Program-made: the position numbers and the translations under genes
In this document: piece by piece, positions 52,517 to 61,976 of the stretch
How the letters are laid out: the number at the start of each line of letters is the position of its first letter
Position numbering within the stretch: the stretch's first letter is position 1
Origin: Acidovorax sp. GW101-3H11
Lineage (GTDB): Bacteria; Pseudomonadota; Gammaproteobacteria; Burkholderiales; Burkholderiaceae_C
Length of the DNA: 64,000 nt
Assembly: GCF_001633105.1 (NCBI RefSeq)
Contig: NZ_LUKZ01000025.1
Location: 94,611-158,610, forward strand
Reading direction: 5' to 3'
The notes under the pieces: generated by a model
Databases searched by the model: none
What the model saw: only the letters and a program-made list of their open reading frames with translations
What the model was told of the DNA's origin: nothing

Positions 52517-53359
52517 ATGGAGACAACCCCTTCCGGCCCCGCTGTTGCCACGCCCCTGCTGCAGGTGCAGGGCGTGACCCTGGCGTTCGGCGGCGTCAAA
52601 GCACTGACCGGCGTAGGCTTTGACGTGTTGCCCGGCTCCATCACCGCCGTCATCGGCCCCAACGGTGCGGGCAAGACCTCGCTGTTCAACACCATCTCGG
52701 GCTTCTACCGGCCCAGCCAGGGCTCCATCCGCTTTCAGGGGCAGGACATCACCCGCGTGCCCGCACCGCAGCGCGCCAGGCTGGGCCTGGGCCGCAGCTT
52801 TCAGAACATTGCGCTGTTTCGCGGCATGACGGTGCTCGACAACATCAAGCTCGGCCGCCACGCGCACCTCAAGACCAACGTGCTCGACGCGCTGCTGTAC
52901 TTCGGCCGCGCCCGACGCGAAGAGGCCGAACTGCGCCGCGACATCGAGGAGCGCATCATCGACTTCCTCGAAATCGACCACATCCGCCACGCACCCGTCT
53001 CGGCCCTGCCCTACGGCCTGCAAAAGCGCGTGGAGATGGCGCGCGCATTGGCCATGCAGCCGCAGATCCTGATGCTGGACGAACCCGTGGCCGGCATGAA
53101 CCGCGAAGAGACCGAAGACATGGCGCGCTTCATCCTCGACGTGCGCGAAGAGTGGGGCGTGACGGTGCTCATGGTGGAACACGACATGGGCATGGTGATG
53201 GACCTGTCGGACCACGTGGTGGTGCTCAACTTCGGCCAGGTCATCGCACAGGGCACACCCGCCGCCGTGCAGGCCAACCCCGAGGTCATCCGCGCCTACC
53301 TGGGCGCGGGCGACGTGGGCGACCTGCGTGCCAAGCTGCAGGGAGTGACCACCGCATGA
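52517..53359 (+). CDS. livG: branched-chain-type ABC transporter ATPase
   Basis: A 280-residue LivG-family ATPase. Walker A GPNGAGKTS lies at about 47-55. The signature is not the canonical LSGGQ but reads ALPYGLQKRVEMARAL, as in LivG proteins. Walker B is ILMLDEPVAGMN, and the H-loop histidine is in VEHDMGMVMDLS. It powers uptake by the LivHM permease. The stop overlaps livH by four bases. Confidence 0.92.
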   Translation: METTPSGPAVATPLLQVQGVTLAFGGVKALTGVGFDVLPGSITAVIGPNGAGKTSLFNTISGFYRPSQGSIRFQGQDITRVPAPQRARLGLGRSFQNIALFRGMTVLDNIKLGRHAHLKTNVLDALLYFGRARREEAELRRDIEERIIDFLEIDHIRHAPVSALPYGLQKRVEMARALAMQPQILMLDEPVAGMNREETEDMARFILDVREEWGVTVLMVEHDMGMVMDLSDHVVVLNFGQVIAQGTPAAVQANPEVIRAYLGAGDVGDLRAKLQGVTTA

Positions 53360-54246
53360 CCGGCAACTTCGACTGGGCCTACCTGTTTGAGATCAGCCTC
53401 ACCGGCATCGCCGGTGGCGGGCTCTACGCACTGGCCGCACTGGCTTTCGTCATGGTCTACAAGGCCACGCGCGTGGTCAACATTGCCATTGGCGAGCTGC
53501 TGATGGTGGGCGCCTACCTGTTCTTCACCTTTGCATCGATGTTCGCGCTGCCGCTGTGGCTGGCCATCCCCGCCGCCGTGCTGGGCACGGGCCTGCTGGG
53601 CGCATTGATCGAGCGCACCATGATCCGCCCGCTACTGGGCGAGCCGCCGATTTCCGTGTTCATGGTCACCGTGGGCCTGGCCTCGGTGCTCGTGGGCTTG
53701 GTGGAAATGATCTGGACGGCCGACCAGCGCCGCCTGCCCGACTTCATGCCCACGCAGCCCATCATGGTGGGGGATGCATTCCTCGCACCCAAGGTGTTCT
53801 GGGGCGCCGTGATCGCCATCGTGTTCATCGCGGCAGTGCTGGTGGTGTTCCGCTTCTGGCGCGGCGGCGTGGCCCTGCGTGCCACGGCCAGCGACCAGGC
53901 CGCCGCGTATTCGGTGGGCATCAACGTGCCGCGTGTGTTCTCGCTGGCCTGGGTGGCCTCGGCCATGCTGGCGGCCATCTCCGGGATCATCGTTGGCTCG
54001 ATTGGCGGCATCTCTTCCAGCATGGGCGTGTTCGGGCTGTCGGTGCTGGTGGTCGTCATCGTGGGCGGGCTCGACAGCGTGCTGGGTGCGCTCATCGGCG
54101 GCATCCTCATCGGCCTGATCGAAGCACTGGCCGGGGCCTACCTGGGCGGCGAATACAAGCTGCTGGCCACCTTCATCGTGCTGGTGGCGGTGCTGCTGGT
54201 GCGGCCGTACGGCCTGTTCGGAACGCACGAAATCGAGAGACTCTAA
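53356..54246 (+). CDS. livH: branched-chain-type ABC permease LivH
   Basis: A 296-residue permease with about eight hydrophobic segments. The LivH-type start is ISLTGIAGGGLYALAALAFV and the EAA-like loop is GGILIGLIEALAGAYLGGEY. The ATG is coupled to the livG stop. Confidence 0.9.
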   Translation: MTGNFDWAYLFEISLTGIAGGGLYALAALAFVMVYKATRVVNIAIGELLMVGAYLFFTFASMFALPLWLAIPAAVLGTGLLGALIERTMIRPLLGEPPISVFMVTVGLASVLVGLVEMIWTADQRRLPDFMPTQPIMVGDAFLAPKVFWGAVIAIVFIAAVLVVFRFWRGGVALRATASDQAAAYSVGINVPRVFSLAWVASAMLAAISGIIVGSIGGISSSMGVFGLSVLVVVIVGGLDSVLGALIGGILIGLIEALAGAYLGGEYKLLATFIVLVAVLLVRPYGLFGTHEIERL

Positions 54247-54256
54247 GGCCGACCCC

Positions 54257-55294
54257 ATGCGCATCGGAACCCTCAAGGAAACCTACATCGCCGACGCGGC
54301 GCTGTTCGACTCGCGCACGCAAAAAGTGTGGCTGGCCGTGGGCGCCGCGCTGCTGGTGCTGTTCCCCTTCATGGCCAGCGACTACTGGCTCTACCTGGCC
54401 TGCCTGGTCAGCATCAATGTGGCCAGCGCCACAGGGCTCAACATCCTCACGGGCTACACGGGCCTCGTCAGCCTGGGGCAGGCCGCCTTCATGGGCCTGG
54501 GCGCCTACACCGTGGCCGTGCTGGAAACCAAGGTGGGCACGCCCTTTGTGCTCAACCTGCTGGCCGGTGGCTTCGTCGCCATGCTGGGCGGCATCGTGGT
54601 GGGCATCCCCTCGCTGCGCGTGAAGGGCCTGTACCTGGCAATTGCCACCATTGCCGCATCGTTCATCGCGCACTTCATCTTTGCCAACTGGAAGTTCACT
54701 GGCGGCACCGGCGGCCTGAGCGTGCCGCCCGCCAAGCTGTTCGGCATGGCGCTCGACACCTCGTTCCGGCTGTACTGGCTCATCGTGCCCGTGACGATCC
54801 TCATGCTGCTGGGTGCGGCCAACCTGTTCCGCACGCGCGTGGGGCGTGCGTTCATCGCGATTCGCGACCGCGACATTTCGGCCGAGGTGCTGGGTATACC
54901 GCTGCTGCGCTACAAGCTGCTGTCGTTTGGCCTGTCGTCGTTCTATGCGGGCGTGGCAGGCGGGCTGTGGGCGTACTTCTTTCGCGTGGTCACGCCCGAG
55001 AGTTTTCCTCTGCTCATGTCCATCTTCTTTCTCGCGGCCATCATCGTCGGCGGCATGGGCTCCATCCTGGGCGGCATCCTGGGCGCGGTGTTCATGACCA
55101 TGGTGCCCGAGCTGCTCAAGCTCGTGGTGGACCTGATGCCCGGCGGCAGCGAACTCACCGTGCTCCTCTCGCCCGTGCGCACGGTCATATTTGGCCTGCT
55201 CATCATCGGTTTCCTCGTCTTCGAGCCCCATGGCCTGGCCGAAGTGTGGCGGCGCGTCCGTCGTTTTTTCCATCTCTGGCCTTTCCGCAACTAA
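54257..55294 (+). CDS. livM: branched-chain-type ABC permease LivM
   Basis: A 345-residue permease. The LivM-type segment is SATGLNILTGYTGLVSLGQA and the EAA loop is GGMGSILGGILGAVFMTMVP. It starts 10 bases after livH and pairs with it. Confidence 0.9.
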   Translation: MRIGTLKETYIADAALFDSRTQKVWLAVGAALLVLFPFMASDYWLYLACLVSINVASATGLNILTGYTGLVSLGQAAFMGLGAYTVAVLETKVGTPFVLNLLAGGFVAMLGGIVVGIPSLRVKGLYLAIATIAASFIAHFIFANWKFTGGTGGLSVPPAKLFGMALDTSFRLYWLIVPVTILMLLGAANLFRTRVGRAFIAIRDRDISAEVLGIPLLRYKLLSFGLSSFYAGVAGGLWAYFFRVVTPESFPLLMSIFFLAAIIVGGMGSILGGILGAVFMTMVPELLKLVVDLMPGGSELTVLLSPVRTVIFGLLIIGFLVFEPHGLAEVWRRVRRFFHLWPFRN

Positions 55295-55311
55295 ATCCAC
55301 AGGAGACAACC

Positions 55312-56493
55312 ATGGACACACAACGCACTTCCTTCCAGCGCCGCCAACTCTTGCTCGGAGCCGCTGGCGCCGCCGCCCTCACCAGCCCGCTGTCGGTGCT
55401 GGCGCAAGGCGCTGAAGAGATCGTGATCGGCGGCTCCATCCCGCTCACCGGCGTGTTCGCGTTTGCGGGCGTGGGCATCAACGCGGGCATGGGCGACTAC
55501 GTGAAGATGCTCAACGACGCGGGTGGCATCAAGGGCCGCAAGGTCAAGTACGTGCCCGAGGACACGGGCTACAAAGTCGATGTGTCGGTGGCTGCGTTCA
55601 AGAAGATCACCAGCCAGAACAAGGTCAACCTGTACTACGGCGACTCCACGGGCTTCTCCAAAACCATCAACCCCGAGCTGGACCGCAACGGCAACATCCT
55701 GATGGCGGGCGCGTCGTTTGCCACCGAACTCAACGACCCCAAGAAGTACCCGAGCCAGTTCCTCGTGGGCCCCGACTACACCGAGATGTTCGGCATCCTG
55801 CTCAAGCACATCGCCAAGGAAAAGCCCGGTGCCAAGGTTGCCTTCGTGTACTCGGACTCCGAGTTCGGCCGCGACCCCATCGAGTCCAGCGAAGCCATGG
55901 CCAAGCAGCTGGGCCTGTCGGTGCCCATCAAGATCATGACGCCCGCCGGCAGCGTGGATGTGTCCACCGAAGTCATCAAGCTGCGCCGCGCGGCGCCCGA
56001 CTACACCATCTTCCATGGCTACATCCTCGCGCCCATCCCCGAGTTCATCACCCAGGGCAAGCAACAGGGCATGACCAGCAAGTGGATGGGCACCTTCTGG
56101 ACCATGGACAGCTCCACCGTGATGAAGATGGGCGAGGCCGCCGACGGCTTCATGGGCGTGATGCCCTATCGCTATTACTACGACACCGAGAAGGCGCCCA
56201 TGCTGGAGAAGATCCGCGCGCTGCGACCCGAGTACCAGAGCACGGCCTACATCCAGGGCTTCCTGGCCGCGATGCTGTTCACCGAGGCCGCCAAGCGCAC
56301 GCTGGACGCTGGCAAACCCCTCACCGGCCCCAACCTGAAGGCCGCGCTCAACTCCATCAAGGACTTCGACACCGGCGGGCTGATCGGCGTGCCGATCACC
56401 ATCAGCGGCAACTCGATCCCCGTGGGCCGTGTGTACCGCGCCGACATGAAGGCGCAAAAAATGGTCGCGGCATCGGACTGGATCAAGCTCTGA
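55312..56493 (+). CDS. periplasmic ABC substrate-binding protein (Liv type)
   Basis: A 393-residue binding protein. The twin-arginine-like start QRRQLLLGAAGAAALTS is unusual, because most LivK proteins use Sec. The mature part opens VIGGSIPLTGVFAFAGVGIN, and the ligand cleft has YYGDSTGFSKTINPELDRNG. An AGGAG site precedes ATG 55312. The ligand is unknown and may be an aromatic or fatty acid rather than an amino acid, given the neighbouring CoA ligase. Confidence 0.88.
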   Translation: MDTQRTSFQRRQLLLGAAGAAALTSPLSVLAQGAEEIVIGGSIPLTGVFAFAGVGINAGMGDYVKMLNDAGGIKGRKVKYVPEDTGYKVDVSVAAFKKITSQNKVNLYYGDSTGFSKTINPELDRNGNILMAGASFATELNDPKKYPSQFLVGPDYTEMFGILLKHIAKEKPGAKVAFVYSDSEFGRDPIESSEAMAKQLGLSVPIKIMTPAGSVDVSTEVIKLRRAAPDYTIFHGYILAPIPEFITQGKQQGMTSKWMGTFWTMDSSTVMKMGEAADGFMGVMPYRYYYDTEKAPMLEKIRALRPEYQSTAYIQGFLAAMLFTEAAKRTLDAGKPLTGPNLKAALNSIKDFDTGGLIGVPITISGNSIPVGRVYRADMKAQKMVAASDWIKL

Positions 56494-56506
56494 CACTGCC
56501 TGCGCC

Positions 56507-57325
56507 ATGACCCAGCCAACCCCGGCCCACGTCCTCGAAGTCAACAACATCGAGGTCATCTACAACAAGGTGGTGCAGGCCCTGCGCGGCCTGTCGCTGG
56601 CCGTGCCGCGCGGGCAGATCGTGGCGCTGCTGGGCAGCAACGGGGCGGGCAAAAGCACCACGCTCAAGGCCATCTCGGGCCTGCTGGCGCTGGAGGATGG
56701 TGTGGTCGAAAGCGGCAGCATCCACTTCAACGGCCAGCCCACGGCCGCCGTGGCCCCACAGCAGCTGGTGCGCAACGGCCTGAGCCATGTGATGGAAGGC
56801 CGCCGCGTGTTTGAGGACCTCACGGTCGAAGAGAACCTGGTGGCCGCCACCTATGCACTCACGGGGCGCAGCGGTACAACGCCGGATTTCGATCTGGTCT
56901 ACAGCTACTTCCCGCGCCTGCACGAGCGGCGCAAGGGCCTGGCGGGCTACCTGTCGGGTGGCGAGCAGCAGATGCTGGCCATTGGCCGCGCGCTCATCGC
57001 GCAGCCGCAGCTCATCCTGCTGGATGAACCCTCGCTGGGCTTGTCTCCGAAGCTGGTCGAAGACATATTCACCATCATCGCGCGCATCAATGCCGAGCGG
57101 GGCACCAGCATGCTGCTGGTGGAGCAGAACGCCACCGTGGCGCTGGCCGTGGCGCACCGGGGTTACATCATGGAGAACGGCAAGATCGTGATCGACGGCA
57201 CGGCCGAGCGCCTGGCCAATGACCCGGATGTGCGCGAGTTCTACCTCGGCATGGGCGGTGGCGGCGAGGCGAAAAGCTTCAAGGACATCAAGCATTACAA
57301 GCGTCGCAAACGCTGGCTGTCATGA
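56507..57325 (+). CDS. livF: branched-chain-type ABC transporter ATPase
   Basis: A 272-residue LivF-family ATPase. Walker A GSNGAGKST is at about 43-51, the signature is YLSGGEQQMLAIGRAL, and Walker B is LILLDEPSLGLSP. The C-terminus carries a short basic tail (KHYKRRKRWLS). It works with LivG. The stop overlaps the CoA-ligase start by four bases. Confidence 0.92.
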   Translation: MTQPTPAHVLEVNNIEVIYNKVVQALRGLSLAVPRGQIVALLGSNGAGKSTTLKAISGLLALEDGVVESGSIHFNGQPTAAVAPQQLVRNGLSHVMEGRRVFEDLTVEENLVAATYALTGRSGTTPDFDLVYSYFPRLHERRKGLAGYLSGGEQQMLAIGRALIAQPQLILLDEPSLGLSPKLVEDIFTIIARINAERGTSMLLVEQNATVALAVAHRGYIMENGKIVIDGTAERLANDPDVREFYLGMGGGGEAKSFKDIKHYKRRKRWLS

Positions 57326-59124
57326 GCACACTTCCCGACCTCACCCTGCCCCAGATGCTGCGCGAGCGTGCGCGCACCGATGCGCAGCGCATCGCCATCC
57401 GGCAAAAGGACTTCGGCATCTGGAAGCCCTTCACCTGGGCGCAGTACCACCAGCGCGCCAGCCACTTCGGCCTGGGCCTCAAGGCACTGGGCCTGCCTGC
57501 GGGCGGGCATGTGGGCGTGATCTCCGAGAACCGCATCGAATGGGTGCTGGCCCAGATGGGCGCAGGCCTGGTGGGCGCGGTGACGGTGGGTGTGTACCCC
57601 ACCAGCCCCACCAACGAGGTGGCTTATGTGGTGGGCCATGCCGACATCGAGATCATGGTCTGCGAAGACCAGGAGCAGACCGACAAGCTGCTCGCTGCCC
57701 TGCCCGATCTGCCGCGCCTGAAAAAGATCGTGGTGATGGAAACCAAGGGCCTGCGCAGCTTTGCGCCCGAGGTGCGGCAGTTCATCGCCACCTTTGACGA
57801 GGTCGAACAGCTCGGCGCAGCGTCGGGCCAACAAGCCATCATCGACGACGCCCTCGCACGCCAGCGGCTGGATGACGTGGGCCTGATGATCTACACCTCG
57901 GGTTCCACCGGCAAGCCCAAGGGCGCGATGATTTCGTACCGCAACATCCGGGGCGTGGTGCCCGGCATCGTGGACCGGCTGGAGCTGTCGCGGGACACCA
58001 CCCACCTGTCGTACCTGCCGCTGTGCCATGTGGCCGAGCAGATGCTCACCAGCTTTGTGCCCGTCTACCTCGGCTCGCAGGTGAACTTTGGCGAATCCAT
58101 TCGCACCGTGCAGGAAGACCTGCGCGAAGTCGCGCCCACCATGTTCCTGGGCGTGCCGCGCATCTGGGAAAAGCTGCACGCCGCCATCCACATCAAGCTG
58201 CAGGAAACCGGTGGCCTGCGCCGCACACTGTTCCACAAGGCCTACAACGCCTGCAAGCCGCTGGCCGAGAAGCCGCACAGCAACTGGAGCGCTGGCGACA
58301 AGCTCACTTATGCCGCCAGCTACTGGCTGGTGTTCCGCGCGCTGCAGAACTTCATCGGCCTGCGCAATGCCCATGTGGCGCTCACCGGCGCCGCGCCCAT
58401 TCCGCCCGACGTGGTGCGCTTTTTCCGCGTGCTCGGCGTGCCGCTCATCGAGGTGTATGGCCTGACCGAATCCACCGGCATGGTCACGGGCCACCGTCTG
58501 GACCATGTGGTGGTGGGCACCGTGGGCGTGCCCACGCAGGGCGTGGAGCACCGCATTGCGGACAACGGAGAGCTTCAGATCAAAGGCGAGATGGTGTTTG
58601 CGGGCTACTACAAGAACCCCGAGGCCACAGCCAGCAGCATCGTGGATGGCTGGCTGCACACGGGCGACGTGGTGCGCGAGGAACACGACCAAATCAAGAT
58701 CGTGGACCGCCTCAAGGACATCATGATCACGGCCGGGGGCAAGAACCTCACGCCCTCCGAGATCGAGAACACGATGAAGGGCAGCCCCTTCATCAAGGAA
58801 TGCATCATCGTGGCCGAGGCGCGCAAGTTTGTCGGCGCGCTGGTGATGATCGACTACGAGACCGTGGGCAAATGGGCCGAGGCGCGGCGCATCCCGTTCA
58901 CGCACTACCGCTCGCTGGTGGAGCACCCGGAGGTGCGCGGCCTCATCGACGCCGAAATCAACCAGGGCAACCAGCGCCTCGCGCAGGTCTCGCAGATCCG
59001 CAAGTTCCATCTGCTCACCAAGGAGCTGGACCACGACGACGGCGAGGTGACCGCGACGATGAAGGTGCGCCGCACGAGCATCTACAAAACCTATGCGGCC
59101 GAGATCGAGGCGCTGTACGGCTGA
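57322..59124 (+). CDS. acyl-CoA ligase (AMP-dependent)
   Basis: A 600-residue AMP-forming ligase. The phosphate-binding motif is IYTSGSTGKPKGAM (about 190-203). The motif VYGLTESTGM follows, then the hinge segment WLHTGDVV, and DRLKDIMITAGGKNLTPSEI with the catalytic Lys region toward the C-terminus. It activates a carboxylic acid to the CoA thioester. Its placement after the Liv transporter implies it acts on the imported acid. It resembles long-chain ligases, but the chain length cannot be read from the sequence. Confidence 0.92.
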   Translation: MSTLPDLTLPQMLRERARTDAQRIAIRQKDFGIWKPFTWAQYHQRASHFGLGLKALGLPAGGHVGVISENRIEWVLAQMGAGLVGAVTVGVYPTSPTNEVAYVVGHADIEIMVCEDQEQTDKLLAALPDLPRLKKIVVMETKGLRSFAPEVRQFIATFDEVEQLGAASGQQAIIDDALARQRLDDVGLMIYTSGSTGKPKGAMISYRNIRGVVPGIVDRLELSRDTTHLSYLPLCHVAEQMLTSFVPVYLGSQVNFGESIRTVQEDLREVAPTMFLGVPRIWEKLHAAIHIKLQETGGLRRTLFHKAYNACKPLAEKPHSNWSAGDKLTYAASYWLVFRALQNFIGLRNAHVALTGAAPIPPDVVRFFRVLGVPLIEVYGLTESTGMVTGHRLDHVVVGTVGVPTQGVEHRIADNGELQIKGEMVFAGYYKNPEATASSIVDGWLHTGDVVREEHDQIKIVDRLKDIMITAGGKNLTPSEIENTMKGSPFIKECIIVAEARKFVGALVMIDYETVGKWAEARRIPFTHYRSLVEHPEVRGLIDAEINQGNQRLAQVSQIRKFHLLTKELDHDDGEVTATMKVRRTSIYKTYAAEIEALYG

Positions 59125-59170
59125 ACGCGGGTTGGTGGACAGACCTGCAACACCTGCCTAGCCCGTTCAC

Positions 59171-59193
59171 TATCAAAACAGGAGCTATAAGCG
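59171..59193. repeat. AGCTAT-type dyad repeat
   Basis: CTATCAAAACAGGAGCTATAA lies in the gap before the enoyl-CoA hydratase gene, the same family as the copy at 22969. Confidence 0.5.
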
Positions 59194-59225
59194 CTTTACT
59201 GGCGCGCGCAGAAGGCCTATTTGAC

Positions 59226-60026
59226 ATGAAAAACACCGCCACCACCCCCGCCACACCGCCCCTGCTGCTGGAGCGCGAAGGCGCCATTGCCACGCTGCGC
59301 TTCAACCGACCCGAGGCACTCAATGCCATCGACGTGCCCATGGCCAACGCCTTCCTCGCCGCCGTGCAGACCGTTGCCGCCGACCCTGCCGTGCGCGCCG
59401 TGGTGTTGTGTGGCAACGGCCGGGGTTTCATGGCCGGTGGCGACCTGGCCACGCTGCGCGCCGACCCGGTGCAGAGTGCCATCGACATTCTCACGCCGCT
59501 CAACGCAGCACTGCTCCTGCTGGCGCAGATGAACGCGCCCGTCGTTGCGCAAGTGCACGGTGTGGCAGCCGGCGCGGGCCTGAGCCTGCTGCTCATGGCC
59601 GACTACGTGATCGCCGCCGAAGGCACACGCCTGAACCTGGCCTACATCAACCTGGGCACCAGCTGCGACGTGGGCGCCTCGTGGGCGCTGCCGCGCATCG
59701 TGGGCGTGCGCCAGGCGCTGGAGATTGCGCTGCTGGGCGACGCCTTCACCGCTGACGACGCGCTGCGCCTGGGCCTCGTCAACCGCGTGGTGCCCGCCGC
59801 CGAACTGGACAGTGCCACTGCCGCCCTCGCCCAGCGCCTGGCCAGCGGCCCCACGCTGGCCTACGGCGCCATGAAGCGCCTGATGCGTGCGTCGATGGAC
59901 CACACGCTGCCCGAGCAACTGGCCGCAGAAAAGGACGCCTTTGTGCACTGTGCAGGCACCGAAGACTTTCGCGCAGGGGTAGAGGCGTTCCACCTGCGCC
60001 AGAGCGCGTCGTTTGCGGGTCGGTAG
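59226..60026 (+). CDS. enoyl-CoA hydratase/isomerase family protein
   Basis: A 266-residue crotonase-fold enzyme. Oxyanion-hole segments are GFMAGGDLATL (about 67-77) and HGVAAGAGLSLLL (about 111-123). The usual two catalytic glutamates are not obvious: the segment reads INLGTSCDVGASWALPR, with Asp at about 148, as in PaaG/isomerase-type members. It is therefore more likely an isomerase-like than a hydratase-like member. It continues the CoA pathway started by the ligase. An AGCTAT-type repeat lies in the 101-base gap before it. Confidence 0.88.
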   Translation: MKNTATTPATPPLLLEREGAIATLRFNRPEALNAIDVPMANAFLAAVQTVAADPAVRAVVLCGNGRGFMAGGDLATLRADPVQSAIDILTPLNAALLLLAQMNAPVVAQVHGVAAGAGLSLLLMADYVIAAEGTRLNLAYINLGTSCDVGASWALPRIVGVRQALEIALLGDAFTADDALRLGLVNRVVPAAELDSATAALAQRLASGPTLAYGAMKRLMRASMDHTLPEQLAAEKDAFVHCAGTEDFRAGVEAFHLRQSASFAGR

Positions 60027-60032
60027 CGCCTG

Positions 60033-60082
60033 GTGTCCTGCGTTGAAAACGCGTTTCACAAAGAACTTCCAACGCAGGACAC
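60033..60082. terminator. perfect 13-base inverted repeat after the hydratase gene
   Basis: GTGTCCTGCGTTG and CAACGCAGGACAC pair across 24 bases, starting seven bases after the stop. The loop contains the palindrome AAACGCGTTT. There is no T-run, so this may be an atypical terminator or an RNA-stabilising hairpin. Confidence 0.45.
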
Positions 60083-60244
60083 GCGCCAGCTCGCGCACCA
60101 CTCTCACAGGCCCCTATTGGCCGCGTTTCCAGAACACTCCGTTTGTGCGCACCCCGTTTATCGGGGCGGCCCCGCCCTCTACAGTTGGTACATGCCATCG
60201 CCCGATGTGCACAACCCTTTCGCCAACCGCAGGACACCTTCACC

Positions 60245-60994
60245 GTGATCACCGTCCGCGCAGCCGCAGACCGGGGCCGCTCCTCCACCGGCTGGCTGCA
60301 CAGTGCCCACAGTTTTTCGTTTGGCAGCTACTTTGACCTGCGCCACCAGGGCCATGGCAACCTGCTGGTGCTCAACGACGACACCATGGCCCCCGGCCAG
60401 GGCTTTGGCAGCCACGGCCACCGCAACATGGAGATCGTGAGCTATGTGCTCAGCGGCGCATTGGCCCACCAGGACAACCTGCCGCAGCGCAGCCCTGCGG
60501 ACGGCTCTGCCCCTGCGCCAACGCCCCCCACCGGCATCCTGCGCCCCGGCGATGTGCAGCGCATGAGCGCAGGCTGGGGCGTGCAGCACAGCGAATTCAA
60601 CGCGCTGCAGGACCAGGACACCCACTTCCTGCAGATCTGGTTCAAACCCCTGTTCACCGGCATCCGTCCCAGCTACGAGCAAAAGCACTTTCCGGCCGCA
60701 GACCGCCGGGGCCGCCTGGTTCGCCTTGCATCGCGCAAAGGGGTCGATGGTTCGCTCAGCATGAATGCCGATGCCACCTTCTGGGCAGGCCTGTTCGACG
60801 GAGATGCCGAAACCGCCACGCAGGCGCTCGACCCCCTGCGCCTGGCGTATGTGCATGTGGCACAGGGCAGCGTGCAGGTCAACGGCGTGCCACTGGCTGC
60901 GGGCGACGGCGCGTTGCTGGAGGATGAAAACCAGCTGACCCTGCAGCATGGCACTGGCGCCAATGTGCTGGTGTTCGACCTGGCCCGCCGGTAA
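60245..60994 (+). CDS. pirin family protein (YhaK-like)
   Basis: A 249-residue two-cupin protein. It has SAHSFSFGSYFDLRHQGHGN and the metal-binding FGSHGHRNMEIVSYV (His-His-Glu) of the first cupin; the second cupin is degenerate. The start is GTG at 60245, encoding the family-typical MITVRAAADRG. Pirins bind iron and some have quercetinase activity; here the function is unknown. It is followed 16 bases later by the ChaC-like gene, probably co-transcribed. Confidence 0.9.
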   Translation: MITVRAAADRGRSSTGWLHSAHSFSFGSYFDLRHQGHGNLLVLNDDTMAPGQGFGSHGHRNMEIVSYVLSGALAHQDNLPQRSPADGSAPAPTPPTGILRPGDVQRMSAGWGVQHSEFNALQDQDTHFLQIWFKPLFTGIRPSYEQKHFPAADRRGRLVRLASRKGVDGSLSMNADATFWAGLFDGDAETATQALDPLRLAYVHVAQGSVQVNGVPLAAGDGALLEDENQLTLQHGTGANVLVFDLARR

Positions 60995-61010
60995 GCTGCA
61001 GCCCGCCACC

Positions 61011-61754
61011 ATGCCCCACCCCAACGCTTTCCTCCACCTGCCCGAGCTGCAAGGCCGGCTCACCCCGGCCCACGCTTCGGGCCTGCGCCTGACCGATGAG
61101 GCCTTGGCCGAATGGGACGCCCAGGCCCGCAGCCAGGGCCTGCCCGCCCACTGGCGCCTGCCCGACAGCGAGGTGGAACGCTCGCGCGGCGAGGTGCTCG
61201 CCACCATCACCACACAATCGCTTGACCTGTGGGTGTTTGCCTATGGTTCGCTGATGTGGAACCCGGGTTTTCATTTCGACGAAGTGCGCCGGGCCTGCCT
61301 GCCCGGGTACGGACGCCGTTTTGCCCTGGGCACCACCATCGGCCGGGGCACGCCCGATTGCCCCGGGCTGGTGCTGACGCTGGAGCCGGACGCCAGCCAG
61401 GTCTGCGAAGGCCTGGCGTTCCGGATACCCGCCCCGCAGGTCGATGCCGAATCCCGCCTGCTCTGGCGCCGCGAGATGATCACCGGCGCCTACTGCCCGC
61501 AACTGCTTGCGCTGCCCACACCCCAAGGTGCGGTGCAGGCGCTGGTTCTGGTGGCCAACACCACCCACACCCATTACCGGGGCAACCTGTCGATGCAGGC
61601 CACCGCCGCGACCATTGCAAAGGCCTGCGGGCGCATCGGCAGCAACCGGGACTATCTGGAGCAGCTGGTGCGGCAGTGTGAGGTGCTGGGGATTGGGGAT
61701 GGGTATGTGGAAGCGCTATACACATTGGTGGCACAGATCACGCAGGCTGCCTGA
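61011..61754 (+). CDS. ChaC-like gamma-glutamylcyclotransferase
   Basis: A 247-residue protein of the ChaC/GGCT type. The binding loop is VFAYGSLMWNPGFHFDEVR (about 74-92), with the catalytic Glu expected near the following EGLAFR (about 140). It would degrade glutathione to 5-oxoproline and Cys-Gly in the cytosol. The other end of the window carries a periplasmic gamma-glutamyltransferase, an independent glutathione enzyme. Confidence 0.9.
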   Translation: MPHPNAFLHLPELQGRLTPAHASGLRLTDEALAEWDAQARSQGLPAHWRLPDSEVERSRGEVLATITTQSLDLWVFAYGSLMWNPGFHFDEVRRACLPGYGRRFALGTTIGRGTPDCPGLVLTLEPDASQVCEGLAFRIPAPQVDAESRLLWRREMITGAYCPQLLALPTPQGAVQALVLVANTTHTHYRGNLSMQATAATIAKACGRIGSNRDYLEQLVRQCEVLGIGDGYVEALYTLVAQITQAA

Positions 61755-61976
61755 TATCCGCAGCACACCGCGTCTCCAGGAACACCTGTAAAGCCGGGGG
61801 GCACAGCTCCCCAAAAAGCGCCTCAACGGTCCATGAAACAATGGTGCGAAAAACACCTGCGCCTGTTGTTCTTCAACCTGTACGCCCTCTCCATCCCCAG
61901 CAGGAGGGCAACGCTCAAATACCTTGTGATCCAGGATGTTGAGACAGCGCATCGAATTTATTCCACAGCCTCTCCC

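Noticed and set aside
57295..59034. 579-codon open frame on the minus strand opposite the CoA-ligase gene
   Set aside because: Composition is Ala/His/Arg-rich and unlike any family; the plus strand has clear ligase motifs.
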